Assembly (NCBI RefSeq): GCF_013408555.1 | Contig: NZ_JACBZN010000001.1 | Location: 3,224,001 to 3,288,000, forward strand | From: Aeromicrobium tamlense | GTDB lineage: Bacteria; Actinomycetota; Actinomycetes; Propionibacteriales; Nocardioidaceae | DNA: 64,000 nucleotides | Direction: 5' to 3' | Part shown: positions 8,640-17,159 of the stretch, one piece after another | Numbering within the stretch: position 1 is the first letter of the stretch | How the letters are laid out: the number at the start of each line of letters is the position of its first letter | Made by a program: the position numbers and the translations under genes | The notes under the pieces: generated by a model | Seen by the model: the letters and a program-made list of their open reading frames with translations, nothing else | What the model was told of the DNA's origin: nothing | Database searches by the model: none

Positions 8640-9692
8640 TCAGCGCAGGGGCGAGAGGCGCCCGGGCTCGGTGCGCTCGGCGTGCTGCACGGCGCGCGCG
8701 GAGCGGCGCGACTGCGGCCGGAAGAACACGGCCCGGATCACGAGGCCGATGACCAGGCCGATGGCCGCGCTGTAGAGCGTGGAGAGCGCGAAGTACGACG
8801 GGTAGGCGCGCGGGTCGATGAGCGAGTTCGCGACGATCACGGTGCCGACGACGGCGAAGACGCACACCCACCAGCCCTCGCGGTAGCGCGAGCGCATCGA
8901 GACGCCCACGATGAGCGCGGGGAAGCCGATGAGGAACTCGTAGGGCCGCGGCACGCCGCCGATGTTCTGGCGCAGCCACACGATCGTGTCGTCCAGCAGG
9001 TTGGTCAGAGCGGGCGATCCGGCGGTGCGCACGAAGCTGCCGTAGAAGAAGAGCCCGACCGCGATGACGGCCACGACCACGAGCAGCTTGAGGTGGCGGC
9101 GGCCGAAGCCGTGCAGGCTGGAGCCGAGGCGCCACACGATCGAGACGGCCAGCGTCACCGACACGGCCATGACCATGAGGCCGAAGGGCCGCACGTCGAC
9201 CGAGGCGTTCCACGCCGCGACGCCCACGGCGCCGCTGACGGACAGGACCAGCATCACGGCGTACTCGCGCAGCACCTGCAGCACGTTCGCGGCGGGACGC
9301 GTGAAGACCACGGCGGTCACTGCCGAGAGCACCGCCGTCGCACCGGCTGCCGCGGCGAGCAGCGAGTTGAGGTCGGTGAGCACCGCGGCCGCCGCCAGCA
9401 GCGCCGACAGCGTCACCCAGATGCGCATGTAGCCGCCGACCCGGTGGGTCAGGATCACGGCGAACACCACGAGCAGCGCGGCGGCGGAGGGCCGCCAGAG
9501 CCACGAGGGAGCACCGACGTCGGAGATCGACGTGGCCGCGCCGAGGGTGCTCGCGAGCCAGACCAGGAAGGTGCCGAGCATCAGCAGGCGCGCCCAACGG
9601 GGTGACGCGACTCGTGGCTCACGGGTCGCGACCTCGTACGGGGTCGGGACCGACGTGTCCAGTCGTCGTCGGCCCGGCGTGGCGGTCGTCAC
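8640..9692 (-). CDS. Polytopic membrane protein of unknown function
   Basis: 350 aa from a GTG at 9692, which is 5 nt past the stop of the upstream nitrilase-family gene, so the two are probably cotranscribed. After a polar N-terminus there are about nine hydrophobic segments spread from residue 35 to 325, then a basic C-terminal tail. No recognisable transporter or enzyme motif. The longer reading frame back to 9818 lies inside the upstream gene and is not used. Confidence 0.7.
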   Translation of the reverse strand: MTTATPGRRRLDTSVPTPYEVATREPRVASPRWARLLMLGTFLVWLASTLGAATSISDVGAPSWLWRPSAAALLVVFAVILTHRVGGYMRIWVTLSALLAAAAVLTDLNSLLAAAAGATAVLSAVTAVVFTRPAANVLQVLREYAVMLVLSVSGAVGVAAWNASVDVRPFGLMVMAVSVTLAVSIVWRLGSSLHGFGRRHLKLLVVVAVIAVGLFFYGSFVRTAGSPALTNLLDDTIVWLRQNIGGVPRPYEFLIGFPALIVGVSMRSRYREGWWVCVFAVVGTVIVANSLIDPRAYPSYFALSTLYSAAIGLVIGLVIRAVFFRPQSRRSARAVQHAERTEPGRLSPLR

Positions 9693-9697
9693 TGCGT

Positions 9698-10462
9698 CTA
9701 CATCCTCCGGTTGGCAAGCGACGGGTTCACGTCGCGAGAGTGCTGCACGGCGTCCACCGCGATCTGCGCGGTGATGAGCTCGTCCCCCCCGGCGGCCTCC
9801 TCCACGATAGTTCCCCACGGATCGGCGACCAAGGAATGACCGCTGTAACGCTCGCCGCCCTGGCCCGCCGCGGCCACCCAGACGGTGTTCTCGATGGCCC
9901 GTGCGCGCAGCAGCGTGCGCCAGTGGTCGACCTTGTGCTCACCTGCGACCCACGCGGCCGGCACGACGAACGCGTCGGCCCCGGCGTCGACCAGACGGCG
10001 CGCGAGCTCGGGGAACCGCAGGTCGTAGCAGGTCATGAGGCCGACCGTGAGGTCCTCGACGGTGACCGTGACGGGCTCGATCTCGCCGGCGCGCAGGCGA
10101 TCGGACTCGCGGTAGCCGAAGGAGTCGTAGAGGTGGATCTTGCGGTAGGTCGCGGCGAGGTCGCCGTCGGGACCGACCACGACGAGCGTGTTGAACGGCA
10201 GTCCGTCGGTGCGCTCGAACATGCCTGCGACGATCGTCGAGCCGAGGCGCCGCGCCTCGCGCGCGAGGAGGTCCACGAACGGCCCGTCGAGCGGCTCGGC
10301 GACGGCCGCGAGGTCGTGGTCGGGGGCGCCGAAGTCGTGCATCGCGCCCTCGGGCAGCACGACGAGCCCGCCGCCCTCGACGTCGCGGAGCCGCGCCGCC
10401 ACCTGGTCGCGGTTGACGGCCGAGTCGAGGGTCGCGGCCAGTTGCACGAGCGTCACCTGCAT
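9698..10462 (-). CDS. Carbon-nitrogen hydrolase (nitrilase superfamily amidase)
   Basis: 254 aa. The Glu-Lys-Cys triad is visible: PEGA (Glu), YRKIHLYDSFG (Lys) and TCYDLRFPEL (Cys). The family hydrolyses C-N bonds of small amides and deaminated glutathione-like compounds (Nit1/NitA group). The ATG at 10462 is preferred (MQVTLVQL matches the usual first strand); a GTG at 10483 is possible. It is divergent from the quinone oxidoreductase gene with only 34 bp between starts, so the two promoters overlap. Confidence 0.88.
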   Translation of the reverse strand: MQVTLVQLAATLDSAVNRDQVAARLRDVEGGGLVVLPEGAMHDFGAPDHDLAAVAEPLDGPFVDLLAREARRLGSTIVAGMFERTDGLPFNTLVVVGPDGDLAATYRKIHLYDSFGYRESDRLRAGEIEPVTVTVEDLTVGLMTCYDLRFPELARRLVDAGADAFVVPAAWVAGEHKVDHWRTLLRARAIENTVWVAAAGQGGERYSGHSLVADPWGTIVEEAAGGDELITAQIAVDAVQHSRDVNPSLANRRM

Positions 10463-10483
10463 GTGGACCAGTGTGCCGGTCAC

Positions 10484-10489
10484 TACGGT
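10484..10489 (+). promoter_or_regulatory. -10 element, leaderless quinone oxidoreductase gene
   Basis: TACGGT ends 7 nt before the ATG at 10497. Confidence 0.5.
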
Positions 10490-10496
10490 GGTTCAC

Positions 10497-11471
10497 ATGC
10501 GAGCCGTCATCGTCGAAGAGCCCGGGGGCCCCGAGAGCCTCCACGTCGCCGAGCTTCCCGATCCCGAGCCGGGGCCGGGCGAGGTCGTGATCGCCGTGGC
10601 CGCCGCCGGCGTCAACCGCGCCGACCTGCTGCAGCGAGAGGGCCACTACCCGCCGCCGCCCGGCACCACCGACGTCATCGGCCTCGAGTGCTCGGGCGTC
10701 GTCCACGCGATCGGCGAGGGCGTCACGGGCCTCTCCGTCGGCGACGAGGTCTGCGCGCTGCTCAGCGGCGGCGGCTACGCCGAGCGTGTGGTCGTGCCGG
10801 CCGGTCAGGTGGTGCCGGTGCCCGCGGGCGTCGACCTCACGACCGCGGCCGCGATCCCCGAGACCTACGCCACCGTCTGGTCGAACGTCTTCATGCTCGC
10901 CGGCCTGCGCGAGGGCCAGAAGGTGCTCGTGCACGGCGGCGCCAGCGGCATCGGCACCACCGCGATCCAGCTGGCCAAGGCCTTCGGCGCCACCGTCGTC
11001 ACCACGGTCGGCAGCGCCGAGAAGGCCGAAGTCGTGCGCGGCCTCGGCGCCGACGCGGTCGTGAACTACCGCGAGGACGACTTCGCCGAGACCTGCCAGG
11101 ACCTCGGCGGCGTCGACGTCGTGCTCGACATCATCGGCGGCAAGTACCTCGCCCAGAACGTCGCCTCCCTCGCCCGCGGCGGCCGCATCGTCGTGATCGG
11201 CATGCAGGGCGGCCGCAAGGGCGAGCTCAACCTCGGCGCCCTGCTGGCGAAGCAGGGGAGCGTCTCGGCGACGTCCCTGCGCTTCCGCCCGGTGGAGGAG
11301 AAGGCCGCGATCATGGCCGAGCTCGTCGAGAAGGTCTGGCCGCTCATCGAGGACGGCACGTTGGGCCCCGTGGTGCACGAGACCGTGCCGCTGGCGCGGG
11401 TCGCCGACGCCCACCGGATCCTCGAGGAGTCCTCGCACGTGGGCAAGGTCGTCCTCGACATGGGCGCCTGA
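10497..11471 (+). CDS. NAD(P)H-quinone oxidoreductase, zinc-independent MDR family
   Basis: 324 aa. It has the N-terminal GroES-like fold (about 1-120, with the NRADLLQREGHYPPPPG motif typical of PIG3-type quinone reductases). The Rossmann domain has the nucleotide loop HGGASGIGTTAIQLAKA at about residue 143. Structural and catalytic zinc cysteines are absent, as in the QOR branch of medium-chain dehydrogenases. Reduces quinones or enones with NADPH in the cytosol. Bpa follows 43 bp downstream from its own promoter. Confidence 0.9.
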   Translation: MRAVIVEEPGGPESLHVAELPDPEPGPGEVVIAVAAAGVNRADLLQREGHYPPPPGTTDVIGLECSGVVHAIGEGVTGLSVGDEVCALLSGGGYAERVVVPAGQVVPVPAGVDLTTAAAIPETYATVWSNVFMLAGLREGQKVLVHGGASGIGTTAIQLAKAFGATVVTTVGSAEKAEVVRGLGADAVVNYREDDFAETCQDLGGVDVVLDIIGGKYLAQNVASLARGGRIVVIGMQGGRKGELNLGALLAKQGSVSATSLRFRPVEEKAAIMAELVEKVWPLIEDGTLGPVVHETVPLARVADAHRILEESSHVGKVVLDMGA

Positions 11472-11501
11472 GCCCGGAGCGCCGTGCGAGGCACCTCGGC
11501 C

Positions 11502-11507
11502 TAGGCT
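11502..11507 (+). promoter_or_regulatory. -10 element of bpa
   Basis: TAGGCT ends 7 nt before the ATG at 11515. The gap GGAGCGC contains GGAG, but a leader this short would leave little room for its use. Confidence 0.5.
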
Positions 11508-11514
11508 GGAGCGC

Positions 11515-12012
11515 ATGACCGACGACCGGATCATCGACCCCCAGGGCCAGCCCGTGGCCTCCTCCGAGCCCGCGCGCACGCCGCTGACCGACCTGGTCGA
11601 GCAGCCCGCGAAGGTCATGCGCATCGGCGGCATGATCCGCCAGCTGCTCGAGGAGGTGAAGTCCGCGCCGCTCGACGACGCGAGCCGGGCCCGCCTGCGC
11701 GAGATCCACCACCAGTCGATCGACGAGCTGAAGGACGGTCTCGCGCCCGAGCTCGTCGACGAGCTCGAGCGGCTCAGCCTGCCGTTCGACGCCGAGTCGC
11801 CGAGCGACGCCGAGCTGCGCGTCGCCCAGGCCCAGCTGGTGGGTTGGCTCGAAGGTCTCTTCCACGGCATCCAGGCCGCCCTCTACGCCCAGCAGGTGCA
11901 GGCGCAGAACCAGCTGCAGAACATGCGTCTGGCGCTCCCGGGGGCCGGCGGCGAGGATGGTACCTCGGACGATCGCGTCACACCTTCCGAAACCGGGGGA
12001 ATGTACCTCTAG
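11515..12012 (+). CDS. bpa: Bacterial proteasome activator Bpa/PafE
   Basis: 165 aa, mostly alpha-helical, matching the DUF2587 proteasome activator (Bpa, M. tuberculosis Rv3780). It forms dodecameric rings that open the 20S core gate independently of ATP and of pupylation. The helical core spans about residues 28-142 (VMRIGGMIRQLLEEVKSAPL, then LVGWLEGLFHGIQAALYAQQ). The tail ends GGMYL; the docking motif in the family is GQYL, so Gln is replaced by Met while the terminal Tyr-Leu is kept. No proteasome genes lie in this window. Confidence 0.9.
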   Translation: MTDDRIIDPQGQPVASSEPARTPLTDLVEQPAKVMRIGGMIRQLLEEVKSAPLDDASRARLREIHHQSIDELKDGLAPELVDELERLSLPFDAESPSDAELRVAQAQLVGWLEGLFHGIQAALYAQQVQAQNQLQNMRLALPGAGGEDGTSDDRVTPSETGGMYL

Positions 12013-12043
12013 ACTGGTGTCATTCGCATGATCGGAGATGGCA

Positions 12044-12577
12044 ATGAGGCCGACACTCCCGCCGTGTGCCATGGCACCCGAGATGTACCAGGACGAGATC
12101 CTGCTGTCCCCGCCCGCTCGACGCGACGTCTCGGTCGAGCAGTGGCGTGACTACGTGACCAAGCGCGCTGCCGCCCACCGCCGATGTGCGGGCTGCAGCG
12201 TCCTCGACGACTGCCTCTACCGGGCCGTGGTCGACGTCGACGTGTCGGGCTTCGTCGCCTGCACCAGCGAGGCCGAGCGCCGCACCATGCGCCGCGATCT
12301 CGGCATCGAGGTGCGGGTCGACTCCAGCTCCTACGGCACGGCGCGCGTCGGGGGCGGCCCCGTCGACCACGCCGAGGTGATCGGCGCTCGCAAGGCGCAC
12401 CCCGACGAGACCTGTCGCGAGCTGGCGCAGCGGCTCGGCTGCTCGACCTCCACGGTCAAGCGCCACCTGCGCCAGGAGCGCGAGGGACGCGCGGCGGCGG
12501 TCACCACGATCGCCAAGCCGTCGATGGGCGAGGTGCTCGACTCGTTCGACCGCCTCGACACCTCGCGTCGGGTCTGA
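12044..12577 (+). CDS. Divergent WhiB-like protein with C-terminal helix-turn-helix
   Basis: 177 aa from the ATG at 12044; GGAG at 12034-12037 is well spaced for it and too close for the ATG at 12038. Cysteines 8, 48, 51 and 57 reproduce the Wbl iron-sulfur pattern C...C-x2-C-x5-C. The G(V/I)WGG turn that normally follows is replaced by GFVACTSEAER. Residues 115-142 (DETCRELAQRLGCSTSTVKRHLRQ) form a helix-turn-helix absent from classical Wbl proteins. Probably a redox- or NO-sensing regulator; target unknown. It ends exactly where the convergent symporter gene ends. Confidence 0.75.
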   Translation: MRPTLPPCAMAPEMYQDEILLSPPARRDVSVEQWRDYVTKRAAAHRRCAGCSVLDDCLYRAVVDVDVSGFVACTSEAERRTMRRDLGIEVRVDSSSYGTARVGGGPVDHAEVIGARKAHPDETCRELAQRLGCSTSTVKRHLRQEREGRAAAVTTIAKPSMGEVLDSFDRLDTSRRV

Positions 12578-14083
12578 TCAGAACCGCCGGTCCACCTGCA
12601 CCCGCTCCGGCGTGTGCAGGCGGACCATGGTGCGCCCGACCGTGGCCGGGACGCGCGACCGGGTGGCCAGCGAGATGCCCACCATGAGGCCGAAGCCGAC
12701 GGGCACCGACCACACGGCCGGCTGGCTCATGAGCGTGCCCCACCAGCCCTCGACGTCGAGGGCGAGCGTGACGAAGGGAGCCGCGCCCGCGCAGATGCCG
12801 CCGCCGATGAGGCCCGCGATCGCCCCGGCCGACGTCAGTCCGCGCCACCAGATGCCCAGCACGAGCAGCGGGCAGAAGGTGGAGGCCGCCAGCGCGAAGG
12901 CGAACACCACCGAGCTGGCCACGGGGATCGGCTCGGCGACGAAGGCCAGCACGAGCGGCACCGCCACGCACACGGCGGCGGCGATCCGCAGCGCCGCGAT
13001 GGACGAGAGCCGGCTGCCCCACGGCGCGTGGTTGCTCAGGCCCTGACCCACCACGCCCGCGAGCGCCATCGTCACGCCGGACGAGGTCGACAGGAACGCC
13101 GCGAAGGCGCCGGCGGTGACGAGCGCCGTCAGCAGCTCCCCGGCGGTCCCCGCGATCACGCGGCTCGGCAGCTCGAGCGCCACCGTGTCGGCGCGGCCGG
13201 CGGCGATGAGGTCGGACGCGTAGACCCGCCCGAGCACGCCGTAGAATGTCGGGAGCAGGTAGAACGCCGAGACGAGGCCGAGCACGATCAGGGTGGTCCG
13301 CCGCGCGGCGTGCCCGTCGGGGTTCGTGTAGAACCGCACCACCACGTGCGGCAGGCCCATCGTGCCGAGGAACGTCGCCACGATCACGGCGTACGTGGAG
13401 TAGACGGTCTGCGGGTTGGCGTCGCCGAGGGGGATCCACCAGTCGCTGCCGGCCTGCGCGGCCGGCTGGCCGTCGCGCGACCACGCCAGCAGCAGGAACA
13501 TGAGCGGCACCAGCAGGGCCGTCAGCTTGAGCCAGTACTGGAACGCCTGCACGAAGGTGATCGACCGCATGCCGCCCAGCACCACGTTGAGGGTCACGAT
13601 GATCGCGACGAGCACGGTGCCCACCCACCGGGGAGCGTCGAGGACGGCCTCGAGGGTCAGTCCCGCGCCCTGGAACTGCGGCAGCAGGTACAGCCAGCCG
13701 ACCGCCACGACGAGAGCGGTGCAGACGCGCCGCACCGCCACCGACTGCAGGCGCACCTGGGCGAAGTCGGGGATCGTGTAGGCGCCCGAGCGGCGTAGGG
13801 GAGCCGCCACGAACACCAGCAGGAGCAGGTAGCCGGCCGTCCAGCCGATCGGGTACCAGAGCATGTCGGCGCCGTAGGCGAGCACGAGGCCGGCGATGCC
13901 GAGGTAGGAGGCGGCCGACAGGTACTCGCCGCTGATCGCCGAGCCGTTCAGGGCCGGGGAGACCGACCGGGAGGCCACGTAGAAGTCACTCGTCGTGCGG
14001 CTGATCCGCAGGCCGAACGCCCCGATCGCGAGGGTCGCGATCGAGACGAGGGAGACGGCGACGATGCCCCAGGTCGGGCTCAT
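12578..14083 (-). CDS. Sodium/solute symporter (SSS family, ActP-like)
   Basis: 501 aa with about 13 transmembrane segments. The N-terminal NGSAISGEYLSAASYLG stretch and the TFLGTMGLPHVVVRFYTN region are characteristic of cation/acetate symporters. Start ATG 14083 overlaps the stop of the DUF485-like gene as ATGA. In this family the small DUF485 protein is the usual partner and the LytTR/LytS pair the usual regulator, all three of which occur nearby. Likely imports a short monocarboxylate such as acetate or pyruvate with sodium. Confidence 0.88.
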   Translation of the reverse strand: MSPTWGIVAVSLVSIATLAIGAFGLRISRTTSDFYVASRSVSPALNGSAISGEYLSAASYLGIAGLVLAYGADMLWYPIGWTAGYLLLLVFVAAPLRRSGAYTIPDFAQVRLQSVAVRRVCTALVVAVGWLYLLPQFQGAGLTLEAVLDAPRWVGTVLVAIIVTLNVVLGGMRSITFVQAFQYWLKLTALLVPLMFLLLAWSRDGQPAAQAGSDWWIPLGDANPQTVYSTYAVIVATFLGTMGLPHVVVRFYTNPDGHAARRTTLIVLGLVSAFYLLPTFYGVLGRVYASDLIAAGRADTVALELPSRVIAGTAGELLTALVTAGAFAAFLSTSSGVTMALAGVVGQGLSNHAPWGSRLSSIAALRIAAAVCVAVPLVLAFVAEPIPVASSVVFAFALAASTFCPLLVLGIWWRGLTSAGAIAGLIGGGICAGAAPFVTLALDVEGWWGTLMSQPAVWSVPVGFGLMVGISLATRSRVPATVGRTMVRLHTPERVQVDRRF

Positions 14084-14478
14084 GGTCGGGTGTCGTCCGG
14101 CTCGACCAGCAGGGTGAACAGGCGCTCCGCGCGCTCGACGTGGCGCACATAGAGCCAGCCCAGCACGATGACGCCCGCGTGCACGCCACCGCCCAGGACG
14201 AGCCACGGCAGCGGGATGCCCAGGACGCGCAGGTCGTTCAGGCCCGGCACCCACGAGAACACGAGCGGCAGGCTGACGACGGTGAGCAGGAGCGTGATTG
14301 CCACGGTCATCGCGGCGCGCAGCTGCGAGCGGATGAGTGACTGCATGTAGACCTCGCCGACCCCGGTGGCCTCGTCGATCTCCTGACCCACCGTGCTGCG
14401 CACGTGCGCGGGCGCCGTGGAGAGGGGGCTGGTGATGCGGACCCGGCCAGACGGCTCGGGCAGGGCCTCGTCGGTCAC
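14080..14478 (-). CDS. DUF485-like small membrane protein, symporter partner
   Basis: 132 aa with two transmembrane helices (about 55-76 and 88-110) after a polar N-terminus. Its size, topology and position directly before an SSS symporter match the DUF485 (YjcH-like) proteins. The start GTG overlaps the stop of the LytTR gene (GTGA) and its own stop overlaps the symporter start (ATGA), so all three genes are translationally coupled. Sequence similarity to DUF485 is loose. Confidence 0.75.
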   Translation of the reverse strand: MTDEALPEPSGRVRITSPLSTAPAHVRSTVGQEIDEATGVGEVYMQSLIRSQLRAAMTVAITLLLTVVSLPLVFSWVPGLNDLRVLGIPLPWLVLGGGVHAGVIVLGWLYVRHVERAERLFTLLVEPDDTRP

Positions 14479-15212
14479 GGCGTGTGCTCGCCGATCAGCT
14501 CGCGCAGCGCCCGCGTGTGGCGGCGGGCGACCTGCAGCTCGAGCGTGTTCCCGCCCGCGGCCGGCACGACCACGCTGGCGCGGCCCGAGGACATGCGGAC
14601 CTCGAGGATGTGCGCGCGGTTCACCACGAGGCTGCGGTGGATGCGCAGGAAGCCGGCGTCGGCCCAGTCGTCGGCGAGGGAGCCGAGGGGCGTGCGGATG
14701 AGGTGGCTCGAGCCCTCCAGGGTGTGCAGCCGGACGTAGTCGCCCTGCGCCTCGGCGTGGGTGACCTTCGACCGCGAGACGAAGCGCGTGACGCCCGCCA
14801 GCTCGACGGCGATCGTGTCGTCGGACTCGGTGCCGCCGTGGTCGGAGTCGGCCACGGCCCGGCGCACGCTCTCGCGCAGGCGCTCCTCGCGGATCGGCTT
14901 GAGCAGGTAGTCCACGGCGTTGAGGTCGAACGCCTCCACGGCGTGCGCGTCGTGCGCGGTCACGAAGATGATCTGCGGCGGCGTCTTGAACTTGCCCAGC
15001 AGGCGCGCGATGTCGATGCCGGTCAGTCCGGGCATGGCGATGTCGAGGAACAGCAGGTCGATGTCACCGGCGTCGAGGCGACGCAGCGCCTCGGTGCCGG
15101 ACCGAGCCGTGTCGATCGTGCCGATCCGGTCGTCGCGGCCGAGCAGCCAGACCAGCTCGTCCAGCACCGGTTGCTCGTCGTCGACCACCAGCGTCCGCAG
15201 TGCGCGCGCCAT
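14475..15212 (-). CDS. LytTR-type response regulator
   Basis: 245 aa. Receiver domain at 1-120 with acidic pair D11/D12, phosphoacceptor D57 in FLDIAMPG and conserved Thr/Lys later (FVTAHD; LLKPI). LytTR DNA-binding domain at about 140-240 (DYVRLHTLEGSSHLIRTPLG; IHRSLVVNRAHI). First gene of the operon with the DUF485-like and symporter genes, so it probably controls them. The ATG at 15212 is preferred over a GTG at 15230 because TAGGCT ends 7 nt before it. The likely cognate LytS-type kinase is encoded 6.4 kb away (21658-22797). Confidence 0.9.
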   Translation of the reverse strand: MARALRTLVVDDEQPVLDELVWLLGRDDRIGTIDTARSGTEALRRLDAGDIDLLFLDIAMPGLTGIDIARLLGKFKTPPQIIFVTAHDAHAVEAFDLNAVDYLLKPIREERLRESVRRAVADSDHGGTESDDTIAVELAGVTRFVSRSKVTHAEAQGDYVRLHTLEGSSHLIRTPLGSLADDWADAGFLRIHRSLVVNRAHILEVRMSSGRASVVVPAAGGNTLELQVARRHTRALRELIGEHTP

Positions 15213-15219
15213 GGGAGTG

Positions 15220-15225
15220 AGCCTA
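15220..15225 (-). promoter_or_regulatory. -10 element of the lytTR-symporter operon
   Basis: TAGGCT on the minus strand, 7 nt from the ATG at 15212; predicts a leaderless operon mRNA. Confidence 0.5.
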
Positions 15226-15257
15226 GTCACTGTCGAGGGATGCGGCGTCGAACCGGG

Positions 15258-15863
15258 TCAGTCCAGGACGCCGCGGGCGTGCAGCGCGTCGCCGGTGTCG
15301 CGGGCGCGCGCGACCACGCGCAGCACCAGCGGGATCGTGCGGGCGCGGATGCTGCGCTCGAGCCCGCGCGCCCGGGCCGCGTCGCGCGTCTCGGCCGCCA
15401 GCTCGATCGTGCCGGGCAGTGCACGCAGCATGAGCGAGAACGTGAGGCCGACGCGGTCGGGGTCGACGCCGAGGCGGCGGAAGGGCCGCAGGCTGCGCAC
15501 GATCGTGTCGAGCAGGTCGTTGACGGCGGTCGTGGCCGTCAGGACGGTCGCGGCCAAGATGAGCGCGGTCAGGTCGGCGACCACCTCGACCGCCCGCGGC
15601 CACCCGTTCTGCCACGAGTTGAAGGCCAGCAGGAGCACCGCGACGATCAGGAAGGGCCGCAGCGCCCCCAGCAGGGATCGGGGCGAGAGGCTGCCGAGCG
15701 CGGCGAGGACGAGGGCGAGCGCGACGAACGCGATGCCTGTCCAGGGGCCCTTGGCGACGAGCACGGCCGCGGCGAGCAGGAACAGTCCCACCAGCTTCGG
15801 GCCGGGCGTCAGCCGGTGCAGCGGCGACGTCCCCGGCTGGTAGAGCCCGAGCGGAGAGCTCAT
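15258..15863 (-). CDS. bioN: Biotin ECF transporter transmembrane protein BioN (EcfT)
   Basis: 201 aa with about five hydrophobic segments. The cytoplasmic coupling region carries the alanine-arginine signatures of EcfT proteins (ETRDAARARGLERS and ARDTGDALHARG). It couples ATP hydrolysis by the ATPase to the BioY substrate subunit. Start ATG 15863 overlaps the stop of the ATPase gene. Last gene of bioY-bioM-bioN. Confidence 0.88.
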   Translation of the reverse strand: MSSPLGLYQPGTSPLHRLTPGPKLVGLFLLAAAVLVAKGPWTGIAFVALALVLAALGSLSPRSLLGALRPFLIVAVLLLAFNSWQNGWPRAVEVVADLTALILAATVLTATTAVNDLLDTIVRSLRPFRRLGVDPDRVGLTFSLMLRALPGTIELAAETRDAARARGLERSIRARTIPLVLRVVARARDTGDALHARGVLD

Positions 15864-16522
15864 GACACGAGAGCCCGGTAGTGGTCGACGGCGGTCGCGG
15901 CGGGCCCGTCGAACGCGACGCGTCCGGCGTGCACCACCAGCGCGCGGTCGCACCGTGCGGCGAGGTCGAGGTCGTGGGTCACCAGGACGACCTGCTGGGG
16001 CAGACCGAGCAGCACGTCGCCGACGCGGCGGGTGTTCGCGAGGTCGAGCAGCGTGGTCGGCTCATCGGCGACCAGGACGTCGGGATCGGTGGCCAGCACC
16101 GTCGCGATCGCGAGCAGCTGCCGCTGCCCGCCCGAGAGCGCGTGCACGCTGCGCTCGGCCAGGTCGGCGAGGCCGAACCGCTCGAGCACGGCGAGGACGG
16201 CCGCCTCGCGCTCGGCCTTGTCGCGGTGCCTCTTGCGCAGCGACAGCGCGACGTCCTCCGCGACGGTGGGCATCACCAGCTGCGCCGCCGGGTCGGTGAA
16301 CACGAAGCCGACGCGGCGGCGGACCTCGCGACCGTGCCGACGCGTGTCGAGACCGTCGACCAGGACCTGGCCGCTCGTGGGCTCGACGAGGCCGTTCACC
16401 AGTCGCGCGAGGGTGGACTTGCCCGAGCCGTTCGAGCCGACGATCGCGATGCGACGCTCCTCGAGCCGGAGGGTGGTGGGCTCGAGCCGTCCCGCGACGG
16501 CCGCCTCGACGAGCTCGATCAC
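15860..16522 (-). CDS. bioM: Biotin ECF transporter ATPase BioM
   Basis: 220 aa ABC ATPase. Walker A GSNGSGKS at 29-36, signature LSGGQRQLLAIA, Walker B DVLVADEP, then a switch histidine (LVTHDLDL). GTG start 16522 overlaps the bioY stop (GTGA). Energises BioY-dependent biotin uptake at the inner face of the membrane. The open frame runs on to 16789, but that stretch lies within bioY and is a shadow. Confidence 0.9.
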   Translation of the reverse strand: MIELVEAAVAGRLEPTTLRLEERRIAIVGSNGSGKSTLARLVNGLVEPTSGQVLVDGLDTRRHGREVRRRVGFVFTDPAAQLVMPTVAEDVALSLRKRHRDKAEREAAVLAVLERFGLADLAERSVHALSGGQRQLLAIATVLATDPDVLVADEPTTLLDLANTRRVGDVLLGLPQQVVLVTHDLDLAARCDRALVVHAGRVAFDGPAATAVDHYRALVS

Positions 16523-17112
16523 TTCCGGCGGGCCGGCAGCAGGTCCGGGAACGCGCGGTGGACGGCGGTGGCGACCGTGGCCATCGCGAGGTTCTTGATG
16601 ACGTCGCCGGGCCAGAAGGCCAGGTCGATCTTGGCCGCCGCCGCGAGGCTCATGTCGGCGCGCCAGGCCAGTCCGAGGATGCCGAGCGTGTGGATCAGCA
16701 GAGCGCTGGAGAACAGGCCCGCGGCGAAGATCAGCGGAATGCTCGTGGCGACCTTCTCGCGCGGGAGGCGCTCGACGATGAACCCGCACAGCGCGGCCGC
16801 GAGCGGGAAGCCGATGAGGTAGCCGGCGGTGGGGCCGGCGAAGACGGCCAGGCCGGCGGCGCCGCCGGAGAACACCGGGACGCCCGCGGCGCCGACCGCG
16901 AGGTAGAGCATGACGGCCAGGAAGCCGCGCTTCGCGCCGAGGACGGCACCGGAGAGCAGCACGGCGAACGTCTGCAGCGTGATCGGCACGAGGCCTGCGC
17001 CCACGTTGATGGCCGGGAGCAGCGCGCAGACGGCAATCAGCGCGGCGAAGGCGGCGATCAGTGCGAGGTCGGTGGAGGTGAGGCGACGGCTCGCCGAGGT
17101 GGTCGTGGTCAT
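16519..17112 (-). CDS. bioY: Biotin transporter substrate-binding subunit BioY
   Basis: 197 aa, six transmembrane segments. Family motifs VPITLQTFAVLLSGAVLG near residue 42 and the glycine-rich GPTAGYLIGFP near 92 mark the biotin-specific S component. ATG at 17112 is preceded by GGAGACC. First gene of the bioYMN operon; two BioQ operators lie directly upstream. Confidence 0.95.
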   Translation of the reverse strand: MTTTTSASRRLTSTDLALIAAFAALIAVCALLPAINVGAGLVPITLQTFAVLLSGAVLGAKRGFLAVMLYLAVGAAGVPVFSGGAAGLAVFAGPTAGYLIGFPLAAALCGFIVERLPREKVATSIPLIFAAGLFSSALLIHTLGILGLAWRADMSLAAAAKIDLAFWPGDVIKNLAMATVATAVHRAFPDLLPARRK

Positions 17113-17121
17113 GAGGTCTCC

Positions 17122-17149
17122 TGAACGGTGTTCACCTGAACGGTGTTCA
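17122..17149. promoter_or_regulatory. Tandem BioQ operators
   Basis: Two identical 13-bp palindromes TGAACGGTGTTCA at 17122-17134 and 17137-17149, 15 bp centre to centre, between divergent bioY and bioQ. They match the TGAAC-N3-GTTCA motif described for corynebacterial BioQ. The right copy covers the -35 region of bioQ, so autoregulation and repression of bioYMN are both expected. Confidence 0.85.
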
Positions 17150-17159
17150 GGCTAGCCGA

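Noticed and set aside
7845-9605. 586-codon plus-strand frame over two tRNAs and a membrane gene
   Set aside because: It runs through tRNA-Ser (TGA) and lacks any domain; the minus-strand genes explain the region.
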